Shown here piece by piece: positions 25,439 through 34,952 of a DNA stretch of 64,000 bases. Under the pieces are notes generated by a model. It did not search any database. It saw nothing but the letters and a program-made list of their open reading frames with translations, and was not told the origin of the DNA. The stretch spans positions 1 through 64,000 of the forward strand of contig CAKPPI010000001.1 of the NCBI GenBank assembly GCA_934177545.1. The letters run 5' to 3'. Made by a program: the position numbers and the translations under genes. This DNA comes from an uncultured Bacilli bacterium. GTDB lineage: Bacteria > Bacillota_I > Bacilli_A > RF39 > UBA660. The first letter of the stretch is position 1, and each line of letters opens with the position of its first letter.

Positions 25439-26303
25439 AAGATTCATCACTAGTATCACCTTCTTGGATATAGGCATTTTTTACTCCTAAGTCTAGGGCA
25501 TAATTAATAATATCATCATATTCTTCCTCGCTTACTTTACTATTTAGAAAAGGAAAACTAGTATTAGTAGTAACTGGGGTATATTGGTTCATGATACTAA
25601 GATAGATATTATCTTGGTATTTTTTGTATAGATAATTAATTATCTTTTTAGTATCATCCCCTTTAGTAGGTAGGACTAAACATCTTACGATGATACCATT
25701 TGTCATTAAACCATTACTAGAAAATTTGTTTTTTGATACTTGTTTATACATCTCGTCAAGAGCAGTTGTTGCTACTTCAAAATAATTTTTAACTTTCGAT
25801 AAATCTTCTCCTAACTTATCGTTAAAATATTTAAAATCAGTTAGATAAATATCTACATAGCCATCTAATAATTTAATAGTATCAACATTTTCATAACCAC
25901 TAGTATTATAGACAATAGGAATAGTAAGACCATTTTCTCTTGCTAGTTTAATAGCTTCAATAATACTTGGTACAAAGTGAGTAGGAGTTACTAGATTGAT
26001 ATTGTTAGCATTTTTTGACTGTAAATCTAGCATTAGTTCACTTAATCTTTCAATAGAAATATTAATGCCAAAGTTATTAGTAGATATTTCTTTGTTTTGA
26101 CAGTAACAACACTTTAAATTACAACCACTAAAGAAGATAGTACCACTACCATTACTACCGGAAATAGATGGTTCTTCAAAATAGTGGAGGGCACTTCTTG
26201 CTACTTTAATACTACTAGTATTGTTACAAACACCGGTAGTTACATTTCTATTGATATGACATTTTCTAGGGCATAAATTGCAAGCATTATATAACTCATT
26301 CAT
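25407..26303 (-). CDS. Radical SAM protein, PflA-like
   Basis: 298-residue radical SAM enzyme with the cluster motif CNLKCCYC (GCNLKCCYCQN) after an N-terminal Cys-rich part (NACNLCPRKCHINR) typical of the group annotated as putative pyruvate-formate-lyase-activating enzymes. Later motifs include YNTSGYE, YLTDFKYF and RCLVLPTK. No glycyl-radical enzyme is adjacent, so the target is unknown; pairing with PFL is not claimed. It has its own promoter and convergently overlaps queH. Confidence 0.88.
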   Translation of the reverse strand: MNELYNACNLCPRKCHINRNVTTGVCNNTSSIKVARSALHYFEEPSISGSNGSGTIFFSGCNLKCCYCQNKEISTNNFGINISIERLSELMLDLQSKNANNINLVTPTHFVPSIIEAIKLARENGLTIPIVYNTSGYENVDTIKLLDGYVDIYLTDFKYFNDKLGEDLSKVKNYFEVATTALDEMYKQVSKNKFSSNGLMTNGIIVRCLVLPTKGDDTKKIINYLYKKYQDNIYLSIMNQYTPVTTNTSFPFLNSKVSEEEYDDIINYALDLGVKNAYIQEGDTSDESFIPPFDLEGL

Positions 26304-26320
26304 CTAAATTCACCAAAAGT

Positions 26321-26349
26321 ATCATACTATAAAGAGAAAAAAGTGTAAA
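26321..26349 (-). promoter_or_regulatory. Promoter of the radical SAM gene
   Basis: On the minus strand: TTTACA (26344-26349), a 17-base spacer and TATGAT (26321-26326). Confidence 0.7.
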
Positions 26350-26354
26350 GTTTG

Positions 26355-26383
26355 TTTAAAAAAAATTATTAATAGTATATAAT
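26355..26383 (+). promoter_or_regulatory. murC promoter
   Basis: TTTAAA (26355-26360), a 17-base spacer and TATAAT (26378-26383). It is divergent from the radical SAM promoter. Confidence 0.6.
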
Positions 26384-26408
26384 AATGTATAGAAAGAAGT
26401 GATTAGTT

Positions 26409-27707
26409 ATGAAATATTATTGCATCGGAATAAAAGGGACAGGAATGGCAACTCTTGCTTCAATGCTTTATGATATGGGAAATACTGTATCAGGCTATGA
26501 TGATGCTAAAGATTATAAGTTTACTGAAAAAGGATTAAAAGAGCGAGGTATAGAAATATTTTATGATTCTACTCATCCACTAGATAAAGATACAATTGTA
26601 ACAGCTTCTAAAGCTTTTAGTGATGATCATAGAGAGATTAAAAGAATTAAAGAATTAGGTCTTACTTTTAAACCTTATAATGAAGTAGTAGGAGAAATAA
26701 CAGCTAAGTTTGATACCATTTCTGTTTGTGGAACTCATGGTAAGACAACTACTACATCACTACTTAAACATTTATTTGAATCTACTATTGGCTGTAATTA
26801 TTTTATTGGTGATGGACAAGGTCATATTGATTTAAAGAATAAATTGTTAGTTATTGAGTCAGATGAGTTTAATAGACATTTCTTAGCTTATCATCCTAAA
26901 ACAGCAGTTATTACTTGTGTGGAGTTAGAACATACAGAAATATATAAGGATTTAGCAGATACTATTGAAACATTTGAAAAGTTTGTTAATAAAGCAGAAC
27001 TAGTAGTAGCTAATGGTGATGATAAGAATATAAGACAAATAAAGTTTAATAATAAAGTTATCTTCTATGGCGAGAGTAGTGATAATGATTATATTATTAA
27101 GAATATTAAACTTGAAAGTGATGGTTCTCATTTTGATTTATTTGAAAAAGATAAGTTGCTTTCTAATTTCTTTGTACCTTTATATGGACATCATATGGTG
27201 ATGAATACTGCTGCTAGTATTATAGTTGCTTTACAAAACAATTTAACTGTAGAAGAGATAAAAAAATTATTAGAAAACTTTAAGAATGCTGCTAGACGTT
27301 TTGCTATTGAAGAGGTAAACGGTACTATTATAGTAGATGATTATGCTCATCATCCAACTGAGGTTAAAGTAACATTACAAGCGATTAGACAAAAATATCC
27401 TGATAAGAGGTTAACTGTTATCTTTAGACCTAATACTTATTCAAGAACATCAGCCTTTAAGAATGAGTTTGCTAGTGCCTTAAGTGAAGCTGATAAAGTT
27501 TATTTAACCCCAATTAAGTGTGATAGAGAAAGAAAAGAAGATTATCCACCAATATCATCAGAAGATATAATTAAATTAATTCCAAATAGTGAATTAGTTG
27601 ATGAAGAGTCTATTTCTAAAGTATTAAAAGATAAAGATGGAGTAGTGGCTTTTATGGGGTGTGCTACTGTAGCTCACTTGATTGATAACTTTAAAAAATT
27701 ATTATAA
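26409..27707 (+). CDS. murC: UDP-N-acetylmuramate--L-alanine ligase
   Basis: Adds L-alanine to UDP-MurNAc in the cytoplasmic stage of peptidoglycan synthesis, using ATP. The 432-residue protein has an N-terminal GIKGTGMA nucleotide fold, the P-loop CGTHGKTTTTS (G108-K112), and DDYAHHPTEV plus FRPNTYSRT in the C-terminal domains. Lengths and motifs are normal for MurC. It stands alone with its own promoter and terminator, away from mraY-ftsW. Confidence 0.95.
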   Translation: MKYYCIGIKGTGMATLASMLYDMGNTVSGYDDAKDYKFTEKGLKERGIEIFYDSTHPLDKDTIVTASKAFSDDHREIKRIKELGLTFKPYNEVVGEITAKFDTISVCGTHGKTTTTSLLKHLFESTIGCNYFIGDGQGHIDLKNKLLVIESDEFNRHFLAYHPKTAVITCVELEHTEIYKDLADTIETFEKFVNKAELVVANGDDKNIRQIKFNNKVIFYGESSDNDYIIKNIKLESDGSHFDLFEKDKLLSNFFVPLYGHHMVMNTAASIIVALQNNLTVEEIKKLLENFKNAARRFAIEEVNGTIIVDDYAHHPTEVKVTLQAIRQKYPDKRLTVIFRPNTYSRTSAFKNEFASALSEADKVYLTPIKCDRERKEDYPPISSEDIIKLIPNSELVDEESISKVLKDKDGVVAFMGCATVAHLIDNFKKLL

Positions 27708-27708
27708 A

Positions 27709-27730
27709 ATTCGTGTTCTACGGATTTTTT
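27709..27730 (+). terminator. Terminator after murC
   Basis: ATTCGT (27709-27714) pairs with ACGGAT (27720-27725) with one G-U, followed by T5. Confidence 0.7.
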
Positions 27731-27760
27731 CTTTACCTTTAAAAAATATTAAAAAATGTA

Positions 27761-27790
27761 TTGACGAATATATGTTCTATAGAATATAAT
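27761..27790 (+). promoter_or_regulatory. addBA promoter with LexA-like box
   Basis: TTGACG (27761-27766), an 18-base spacer and TATAAT (27785-27790). CGAATATATGTTCT (27765-27778) overlaps the -35 and spacer and matches 12 of 14 positions of the Firmicutes LexA consensus CGAACRNRYGTTYC. Repression by LexA would make addBA part of the SOS response; this is inference. Confidence 0.7.
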
Positions 27791-27824
27791 TAAAACATAT
27801 CAGTCAAAAGAAAGGAAATGACCA

Positions 27825-30101
27825 ATGAAGTTTAGTGATAATTTGTATTATATAGTACCTAATAATTTAAAAGAAGTGATGCTTAAGAAGTTGTCTTTAG
27901 AAGATAAAATTTATGATATTCACTTTGATACAATGGAAAACTTTATAGAAAAGTATATTTGTAAGATTGATAAGAAAGCAGTAGAGTTTCTTTTAGAAGA
28001 GGGAGATAGTCTAGATATAATTAATTCATATCTTAAAGTATTACCTAGTATTGATATTAATAAAGAATATGACTCTTTAAAGTTAAACTTTTTAAAAGAG
28101 AGAAAGAAGTTATTAATTAGTAATGACTTACTAATAGATATTAATGATTTAACTTATCTAAAAGATAAAGAAGTAATAGTAATGGGTTATCCTTTTATCG
28201 ATAAATATCTTGAAGAAGTACTAACTAAGATTAATGCTACTATAATGATAGGAATAGATAAGTGTCCTATTAAAGAAATATATGAGTATAAGAGTAAGAA
28301 AGAAGAAATAGTAGCTCTTGCTAGAAGAATAAGAAGTTTGAATGAGAAAGGTATTTCTTACTCAAAAATATTTATAGCTGGAAAAGATGATGATAGTAAT
28401 TTCTTAATAAATGATATATTTAAAGACTTTGATATTCCTTATAATGATGATGGGGTAAGCTTTTTAGCAACTATTATAGGTAGAAAGTATCTAGAAACCA
28501 AGGACTTAAGTCTTATTAAAGATAATGATTTATTAAAAAAGATAATAAGAGTCCTAGAAGAAATGTTAGTATTTAAAGATAGTAAGTATTATGACTTATT
28601 ATTAGAAGATAAATTAAGTAAGATAAAGATGCCTAATAAGAAAGAGATAGATGCTGTAACATTTCTAGAAGATGTTTTTGAAGTACCTTATTTACTTAGT
28701 GATGATGATTATTTATTTGTTATTTCCTTAGTGCAGAATAAATATCCAAAGATATACAAAGATGATGATTACTTATCAGATAAACAAAAGAATAGTCTTA
28801 AATTAATAAATAGTATGGAAAAGAATAAGAATAGTAAACTGGCATTTCTACATTCCTTAGGGACTATTAAAAATGTTACTTATAGTTATGCTTTATCAAC
28901 ATTACAAGATGAATGGTTACCTTCTTCCCTTCTTTCTGAATATAATGTTTTAGTTAAGACTGATAATTTATATAAAGTAGAATATAGTGATAAATATAAT
29001 AAAAAATATCTAGGGGAGTTATTAGATAACTATTATATGTATGGAGAAAAAGGAAAAGATTTAGATTTGTTATTTCCTTATTATCATTTCTTTGACTATG
29101 AAAGTTATAACCATGATTTTTCTTCCTTTGCTATTCCTAAAGAAGAATTAATCTTATCATATTCTAGTATAGATGATTATGCTTTATGTCCATTTAAATA
29201 TTACTTAAAGTATGTTTTAAAACTTGACCAGTTTGAAGAAAGTTTTAGTCAGAAACTAGGAACTTTGTATCATGCTGTTTTAGCATCATCCTATAAAGAT
29301 AACTTTGATTTTGAAAGTAGTTTTAATTATCAAAAAAGTAAGTTAGACTGGGATAGTAAAGATGAGTACTTTTTAAATAGATTAAGGGAAGAGTTAAAGT
29401 TAATTATCACTTGGAATAAGAAAATGGAAGCTCACTCCTTCCTAACTACACCATTACTTGAAAAAAGACTAGAATTATCTTTAGGTGATGATATTAAGAT
29501 AAAGGGATTCATTGATAAAATACTGTTGAGAGAAAAAAATGGTAAGACTTATTATGCTATTTTTGATTATAAGACAGGAAAGATTTCTTTTAATCTTGAT
29601 TATTTAGATTATGGACTACATCTACAGTTACCAATCTATGCTTATTTATTAGAGAAGAGTAATAAAGATAAAGATATGGAGCTAGCAGGATTGTTTTATC
29701 AAATGTTATTAGTAAAAAATAATGATTTAGAAGAACGAAAGAAAAGCTTGAAAGTGTTTGGAATAGTAGCAGATGATATTACTACTTTAGAATTATTAGA
29801 TGATGAATATGAAAATAGTAATTGGGTTAAAAACTTAGCAGTTACTAAAGCTGGAACTTTATCAAGATACTTAAAAACTATTACTAAGGAAGAAAAAGAA
29901 GAATTATTAAATAAGATAGAAGAGTTAATTTTATCTTTTGCTAAAGGTATTAGAAATTGTGACTATAGTATTAGTCCAAAGATAGAAAATAAAGTTAATG
30001 TAAGTTGTATGTATTGTCCATTTAAAACGGTTTGTTATCATGAGAAGAAAGATGAAATAATCATTGAGAAAAAGGAAAAGGAGGTAGAGATGGATGCCTA
30101 A
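27825..30101 (+). CDS. addB: AddB-like subunit of helicase-nuclease (recombination repair)
   Basis: 758 residues, much shorter than typical AddB (~1,150), so the inactivated helicase part is reduced. The C-terminal PD-(D/E)XK nuclease has FIDKI and DYKTG (catalytic Asp/Lys), and the four cysteines of the AddB iron-sulfur cluster appear as CPF in ALCPFKYY and CMYCPFKTVC. AddB with AddA resects double-strand breaks to produce 3' single strands for RecA. It overlaps addA by 8 bases. The AAGGAAATG ribosome site supports the start. Confidence 0.88.
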   Translation: MKFSDNLYYIVPNNLKEVMLKKLSLEDKIYDIHFDTMENFIEKYICKIDKKAVEFLLEEGDSLDIINSYLKVLPSIDINKEYDSLKLNFLKERKKLLISNDLLIDINDLTYLKDKEVIVMGYPFIDKYLEEVLTKINATIMIGIDKCPIKEIYEYKSKKEEIVALARRIRSLNEKGISYSKIFIAGKDDDSNFLINDIFKDFDIPYNDDGVSFLATIIGRKYLETKDLSLIKDNDLLKKIIRVLEEMLVFKDSKYYDLLLEDKLSKIKMPNKKEIDAVTFLEDVFEVPYLLSDDDYLFVISLVQNKYPKIYKDDDYLSDKQKNSLKLINSMEKNKNSKLAFLHSLGTIKNVTYSYALSTLQDEWLPSSLLSEYNVLVKTDNLYKVEYSDKYNKKYLGELLDNYYMYGEKGKDLDLLFPYYHFFDYESYNHDFSSFAIPKEELILSYSSIDDYALCPFKYYLKYVLKLDQFEESFSQKLGTLYHAVLASSYKDNFDFESSFNYQKSKLDWDSKDEYFLNRLREELKLIITWNKKMEAHSFLTTPLLEKRLELSLGDDIKIKGFIDKILLREKNGKTYYAIFDYKTGKISFNLDYLDYGLHLQLPIYAYLLEKSNKDKDMELAGLFYQMLLVKNNDLEERKKSLKVFGIVADDITTLELLDDEYENSNWVKNLAVTKAGTLSRYLKTITKEEKEELLNKIEELILSFAKGIRNCDYSISPKIENKVNVSCMYCPFKTVCYHEKKDEIIIEKKEKEVEMDA

Positions 30102-33100
30102 ATTCACAGAAGAACAACAAAGAGCAATTGACTTAGAAGGTGAAAATATCTTAGTAAGTGCTGGAGCAGGTAGTGGAAAAACAGCTGTTTTATCAGAACG
30201 TGTTTTAAGAAAAGTAATGGGAGGTGTTCCTGTTAATCAACTACTAATATTAACATTTACTAAGAAAGCAGCTAGTGAGATGAAAGAACGAATTAGAAAG
30301 AAACTTAGAAAAGCTAATTTGACTCATCAATTAGAACTGTTAGATAGTAGTTTTATCACTACCTTTGATGCTTATTCAATGGCTATTGTAAAAAAATATG
30401 CAGATAATTTAAATATTTCTAGTAATCTAGAAGTAATGGATGACGTTATTCTCTCTTTAAAAGAAGATGAGATAATAGATGAAATATTTAAGGAATACTA
30501 TGATAAGAAAGATATAAATTTTTATAAGTTTTTAGATGCTTTTACTTTTAAAGATGATAAGGAAATAAAGACTAAAATAAAGAAAATGTCAGCATCTCTT
30601 GATTTGGTTCTTGATTTAGATGATTATTTAGATTCTTATCTAGATAACTACTATCAAGAAGAAAATCTTAATGGGTATCTTAAAGAATATTTAAAACTTG
30701 TTATGGAAAAAGATAATTACTTAAAGAAACTAATTAATGACTTTTTAGGAATGATAGATGACAAGTACTATAATAAAGTAATAGATATTACTAGTAATTA
30801 TCTAGCTAGTACTGATTATAGTGAAATAAGGGAAGGCTTAAACTTTAAAATACCAAACCTACCAAAAGGTAGTGAAGAAGATGTTAAAAATCTAAAGAAA
30901 GAAATAAATAATAAACAAGCTGAATTACTAGACTTGATGGTTTATCCAAAAGAAGCAGATTATATTACCTCACTAAAAAACACTTATCCATATGTTTCTA
31001 TGCTTTTAGAAATAATTAAAAAATTAAGAGCTAGAATATGGGAATATAAAACAAAAGAAAATGCTTACACTTTCCTAGATATTGAAAAATTAGCTATTAA
31101 ATTAGTTAAAGAGTTTGAAGAAGTACGAGAAGAGTTAAAGAATAGTTATCAAGAAATACTAATAGATGAGTATCAAGATACTAATGATATACAAGAAACT
31201 TTTATTTCCTATATAGCTAAAAACAATGTCTATATGGTTGGGGATATAAAACAGTCAATTTATCGTTTTAGAAATGCTAACCCAATGTTATTTCAAGAAA
31301 AGTATGATAACTATAAAGTTCATAATGGTGGAACAGTAATAGACCTATCTAAAAACTTTAGAAGTAGAAGGGAAGTTATTAATACCATTAATGATTTATT
31401 CTGTCATATAATGGACCAAGAAATAGGAGGGGCTAATTACCTTGACGGTCATGCTATGATATTTGGTAATTTAACTTATGAAAATAAAGCTTATGTAGAA
31501 GATAATTGTGATATGGAAATATTAACTTATAGTACGGAAGATAAAGAATATGAAACAAGAGAAAAAGAAGCTTTTCTAATAGCTAGTGATATTAAAAAAC
31601 AAATTGTTTCTAAAAGATTAGTATTTGATAAAGATAAGGAGATACTAAGAGAGGTAGATTATCAAGATATCGCAATATTACTAGATAGATCAACAGACTT
31701 TACTCTATATAAACAGATTTTTGAATATCTAGGAATACCAATTACTCTTTGGCAAAGTGAAAATGCTAAAGCTGCTTATGACTTAGAAATAGTTAAGAAT
31801 TTATTCTTGTTAGGCAAAAAGATTTATTTACATGAGTTTGATACTACCTTTAAATTAGTTTATACTTCACTTGCTAGAAGCTTCTTATATAGCATGAAAG
31901 ATGCTTTAATTTATCATGATTTAATAGATAATAAGTATCAAGAAAGCAAGTTATATCAAGACTTTAAAGAATTAGTTAGTGACTATGAGACACTATCACC
32001 AATAACATACTTTAATAAGATATTAGAAATAACTGATTATACTAATAAATTAACAAAGATAGGAACTGTGGCTACTTATAGAGCTAGAATTGAATATTTT
32101 TATAAGATGATTAGTAATTTAGAAAAGAAGAATAAAACTTTATTAGAAGTAACTGATTATTTAGAAAGTTTATGTGATACCGATTTAGAGGTTAAGCTAT
32201 CTTTATCAAAGAGTGATAGTAATAGTGTTAAAGTAATGACTATTCATACCTCTAAAGGACTTGAATATCCCCTATGCTACTTTGCTGGTTTTTCTAAGAA
32301 ATTTAATGATTCAGATAATAAAGAGACAGTTTTCTTTGATAGAAATTATGGTATTGTTATACCTGATATAGAAAAAGACTGTGATTTAATTACTAAGAAA
32401 CTAGTAGTAGCTAAAAATAGACAGGAAGATATCAGTGAAAAAATAAGACTATTTTATGTAGCACTAACAAGAGCAAGAGAAAAAATAATAATTGTTATGC
32501 CAGAACAAGAAGAAGTAAAAGAAGTAGAAGATATTGTAGCTAAAGAAGAAAGATTAAACTATCATTCTTTTATGGATATGATGAAGAGTGTATTATTAAA
32601 ATTTAGTAATAATATTACAAATATTAAAGAAATAGAAAATATAAGTAAGGACTATTTAAATCGTAAAGAAATAGTTAAAGAAGCTAAAGGCGAGATGAAA
32701 CCACTTTCATTTATTAATTCAAATTATAGTTTAGAAGAAGAAGAGACACTTCACTTTTCTAAAGAAACAGTAGAAGAAAAAACTATTAAAGAAATAGAGC
32801 TTATGGAATATGGAAGTCATATTCATGAACTGTTAGAAAGATGCGATATAGAAAATAAAATATTACCAACTAATATTACTTTAAAAGAAGAAAAACTACT
32901 TAATGACTTTTTAAATCAAGAGTTCTTTAAAACACATAATAATATGAAAATCTATAAAGAGTATGAATTTTTTGATTATGAAAATAATACTAGGTTACAT
33001 GGTAAGATAGACTTATTATTAGTAGGTAATGATAATGCCATAATTGTTGATTACAAGCTACAAAATACGCAGGATAGGGCTTATTTAAAACAATTAAATG

Positions 33101-33192
33101 GCTACAAAAAAGTTATTGAGAAAAAGTTAAGTATTCCTGTTACTTGCTATTTATACTCAATTATTGACGAAAAATTTATTAAAATTATATGA
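30094..33192 (+). CDS. addA: ATP-dependent helicase-nuclease subunit AddA
   Basis: 1,032-residue UvrD-family helicase with a C-terminal nuclease. Walker A is SAGAGSGKT (K29), Walker B is ILIDEYQDTND, and later helicase motifs are VGDIKQSIYRFR, MTIHTSKGLEYP and LFYVALTRAREK. The C-terminal nuclease is visible in HIHELLERCD and IIVDYKLQ. Together with AddB it processes DNA double-strand breaks. It is translationally coupled to addB and controlled by the same promoter. Confidence 0.95.
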   Translation: MPKFTEEQQRAIDLEGENILVSAGAGSGKTAVLSERVLRKVMGGVPVNQLLILTFTKKAASEMKERIRKKLRKANLTHQLELLDSSFITTFDAYSMAIVKKYADNLNISSNLEVMDDVILSLKEDEIIDEIFKEYYDKKDINFYKFLDAFTFKDDKEIKTKIKKMSASLDLVLDLDDYLDSYLDNYYQEENLNGYLKEYLKLVMEKDNYLKKLINDFLGMIDDKYYNKVIDITSNYLASTDYSEIREGLNFKIPNLPKGSEEDVKNLKKEINNKQAELLDLMVYPKEADYITSLKNTYPYVSMLLEIIKKLRARIWEYKTKENAYTFLDIEKLAIKLVKEFEEVREELKNSYQEILIDEYQDTNDIQETFISYIAKNNVYMVGDIKQSIYRFRNANPMLFQEKYDNYKVHNGGTVIDLSKNFRSRREVINTINDLFCHIMDQEIGGANYLDGHAMIFGNLTYENKAYVEDNCDMEILTYSTEDKEYETREKEAFLIASDIKKQIVSKRLVFDKDKEILREVDYQDIAILLDRSTDFTLYKQIFEYLGIPITLWQSENAKAAYDLEIVKNLFLLGKKIYLHEFDTTFKLVYTSLARSFLYSMKDALIYHDLIDNKYQESKLYQDFKELVSDYETLSPITYFNKILEITDYTNKLTKIGTVATYRARIEYFYKMISNLEKKNKTLLEVTDYLESLCDTDLEVKLSLSKSDSNSVKVMTIHTSKGLEYPLCYFAGFSKKFNDSDNKETVFFDRNYGIVIPDIEKDCDLITKKLVVAKNRQEDISEKIRLFYVALTRAREKIIIVMPEQEEVKEVEDIVAKEERLNYHSFMDMMKSVLLKFSNNITNIKEIENISKDYLNRKEIVKEAKGEMKPLSFINSNYSLEEEETLHFSKETVEEKTIKEIELMEYGSHIHELLERCDIENKILPTNITLKEEKLLNDFLNQEFFKTHNNMKIYKEYEFFDYENNTRLHGKIDLLLVGNDNAIIVDYKLQNTQDRAYLKQLNGYKKVIEKKLSIPVTCYLYSIIDEKFIKII

Positions 33193-33263
33193 TTTAAATA
33201 AAAAAAATACATATACTAAGTGTATAGTAATAGTTAAATTTACCCATCCTTGTTCGATAATGT

Positions 33264-33292
33264 TTGACAAATTGAGTACTTTGTAGTATAAT
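33264..33292 (+). promoter_or_regulatory. Perfect-consensus promoter
   Basis: TTGACA (33264-33269), exactly 17 bases, TATAAT (33287-33292). It is the best match to the vegetative consensus noticed in the window and drives the 139-residue unknown gene. Confidence 0.9.
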
Positions 33293-33337
33293 ATTAGCAA
33301 CTTCAGAGGATAGGGGTTAACGAAGGGGGTTACGGCT

Positions 33338-33757
33338 ATGGAGAAGTCATTTATATTTGAATATTTAGATGAAAATAACTTTAAGAAAAGAGAACGTTCT
33401 GTTAGAAAGTATAATATGTTAGCATATAAAAAGTTAACATTTGAATACTATCCAACTATTCGTTCTGGAAAGTTTTTAGGTAAGAAAATTAGTGAAGATA
33501 AAACTGCTAAGACAGAAAGTTATGAACTTAAATTACCAACAGATGAATCTTTTGCTAAAGTACATGGAGAAATAATTGTTCATTATACTGTATATCTTGA
33601 TAAGAAAGTAGTATTATTAACAAATATTACTCCAGAAGGTATTTTAGATGAAGGACATCGTGCTGAACTTTCTACTTATAAAGGTGTTATGATATCTAAG
33701 ACAGATCCCGAAAGAGATATGTTTAAAATTAATCTTCTAAATATGTTAAATAAATAA
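33338..33757 (+). CDS. Unknown 139-residue soluble protein, probably highly expressed
   Basis: No family recognised. The protein is mixed alpha/beta in appearance, with no signal peptide, membrane segment or cysteines. The segment KVHGEIIVHYTVYLDKKVVLLTNI looks like a beta hairpin, and a conserved-looking GILDEGHRAELSTYKGV follows. A perfect-consensus promoter, an AGGGGG ribosome site and its own terminator point to strong expression as a single gene. No function is proposed. Confidence 0.7.
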   Translation: MEKSFIFEYLDENNFKKRERSVRKYNMLAYKKLTFEYYPTIRSGKFLGKKISEDKTAKTESYELKLPTDESFAKVHGEIIVHYTVYLDKKVVLLTNITPEGILDEGHRAELSTYKGVMISKTDPERDMFKINLLNMLNK

Positions 33758-33760
33758 TTG

Positions 33761-33791
33761 TTCTCACTGTAAAGTGGGAATTTTTATTTTT
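33761..33791 (+). terminator. Intrinsic terminator
   Basis: TTCTCAC (33761-33767) pairs with GTGGGAA (33774-33780), followed by a T-rich tract. Confidence 0.8.
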
Positions 33792-33797
33792 ATTTAA

Positions 33798-33826
33798 TTG
33801 CACCCTTAAATTTCCTGTGCTATACT
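33798..33826 (+). promoter_or_regulatory. Promoter of the coiled-coil membrane protein
   Basis: TTGCAC (33798-33803), a 17-base spacer and TATACT (33821-33826) with TGC directly upstream (extended -10). Confidence 0.6.
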
Positions 33827-33850
33827 TTTGCTAGAGAGGATAGAAGTGAT

Positions 33851-34597
33851 ATGGAAAAAAAAGAATATCTAAGCGAGGAAAGATACCAAAAGAATAAGAA
33901 ACACATAATAGCAGGAGCAATAATAGTACTAATAATAGGATTGTTGTTAGGTGGCAGTTTAATAGCTATAGGACTTTCTAAACAGAGCAAGGTTAATGCC
34001 AATTATTCAGAAGCTAATAAAGAATCTTTATCAAAAAAATTAGAGATAGAAAAACAAAGCCTTATTAGTAGTAAGGAAAAAATAGAAGAAGAGATTAAAC
34101 CAGTAGAAGATGAAATTAAAAGTCTAGAAAGAGAAAAATTTACGGGCTTTGATGATGCTTATTATCAAAGACAAGATAAAATAGAAGAACTAGAAAAAAG
34201 TATAAATGAATCAAAGAAAAATATAAGTGCTATTGAAACAGCTTTAGGTGATAGTATGTCAGCTTGTGCTTTTGATACAACTGCTAATAATTCTTATACT
34301 AAAGAATACTGTTCAATTAAAAATAGTTTAGAAGCTGCAAGCAGTTCTTTTAATAAAGAATTTGATTCACATAACAGTATTCCATACTATATGTTTGGTG
34401 GCTTTATTATTGCTGCAAGTCTTATGATTTCAGTATCAATTTACACTTTTGCTAAAAGAAGAGAAATACTAGCTTTCTCTGCTCAACAAGTAATGCCAGT
34501 AGCAAAAGAGGGAATAGAGAAGATGACACCAACGGTTTCTAAAAGTGTAGAAGAAATTACAAGAAGTGTTAAAAAAGGCTTAAAAGACGATAAATAA
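33851..34597 (+). CDS. Two-segment membrane protein with extracytoplasmic coiled coil
   Basis: 248 residues. Membrane segments are at about 20-43 and 178-198. The loop between them (about 45-175) is mostly charged helix with heptad character (EKQSLISSKEKIEEEIKPVEDE) and holds two cysteines. The C-terminal tail of ~45 residues is amphipathic (EGIEKMTPTVSKSVEEITRS). The shape suggests a scaffold or spacer protein at the membrane. No family is recognised. tRNA-Arg follows with its own promoter. Confidence 0.65.
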   Translation: MEKKEYLSEERYQKNKKHIIAGAIIVLIIGLLLGGSLIAIGLSKQSKVNANYSEANKESLSKKLEIEKQSLISSKEKIEEEIKPVEDEIKSLEREKFTGFDDAYYQRQDKIEELEKSINESKKNISAIETALGDSMSACAFDTTANNSYTKEYCSIKNSLEAASSSFNKEFDSHNSIPYYMFGGFIIAASLMISVSIYTFAKRREILAFSAQQVMPVAKEGIEKMTPTVSKSVEEITRSVKKGLKDDK

Positions 34598-34638
34598 TAT
34601 AAAAATTGCAAAAAGTTTTAGAAAATTGTTAAAATCTC

Positions 34639-34667
34639 TTGCCAAAATATCAAGTTTATTATATATT
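34639..34667 (+). promoter_or_regulatory. tRNA-Arg promoter
   Basis: TTGCCA (34639-34644), a 17-base spacer and TATATT (34662-34667), about 14 bases before the mature tRNA. Confidence 0.75.
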
Positions 34668-34680
34668 AATAGTGTTGTAT

Positions 34681-34757
34681 GTCTCAGTAGCTCAGCTGGA
34701 TAGAGCATCGCCCTTCTAAGGCGAGTGTCATGGGTTCGAATCCCCTCTGGGACACCA
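34681..34757 (+). tRNA. tRNA-Arg (anticodon UCU)
   Basis: A complete cloverleaf: acceptor GTCTCAG pairs with CTGGGAC, anticodon stem TCGCC/GGCGA, loop CTTCTAA with anticodon TCT (34715-34717), T-arm GGGTTCGAATCCC-type, discriminator A and encoded CCA. It reads AGA/AGG arginine codons, common in this AT-rich genome. It stands alone with its own promoter and terminator. Confidence 0.97.
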
Positions 34758-34769
34758 TTATTGATAATT

Positions 34770-34796
34770 AACTAGAATGATATTTCTAGTTTTTTT
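34770..34796 (+). terminator. Terminator after tRNA-Arg
   Basis: AACTAGAA pairs with TTCTAGTT, followed by a T-run. Confidence 0.9.
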
Positions 34797-34926
34797 GTTA
34801 GCTAGAATTTGATGAATAATAAGCAAATATTAAATAAAATTAAAAACTTATCTACTAATTTATAAAAAATTATTAATCATTTATTAAAAAATACTTTTTA
34901 TTCTTTTAAAACATATAAATGTGCTA

Positions 34927-34932
34927 TATAAT
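34927..34932 (+). promoter_or_regulatory. -10 element of the next gene
   Basis: TATAAT at 34927-34932 in a very AT-rich stretch (34800-34930) with no clear -35. The stretch itself holds nothing else I can identify. Confidence 0.5.
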
Positions 34933-34952
34933 AGTTATACAGGGAGGGTTAT

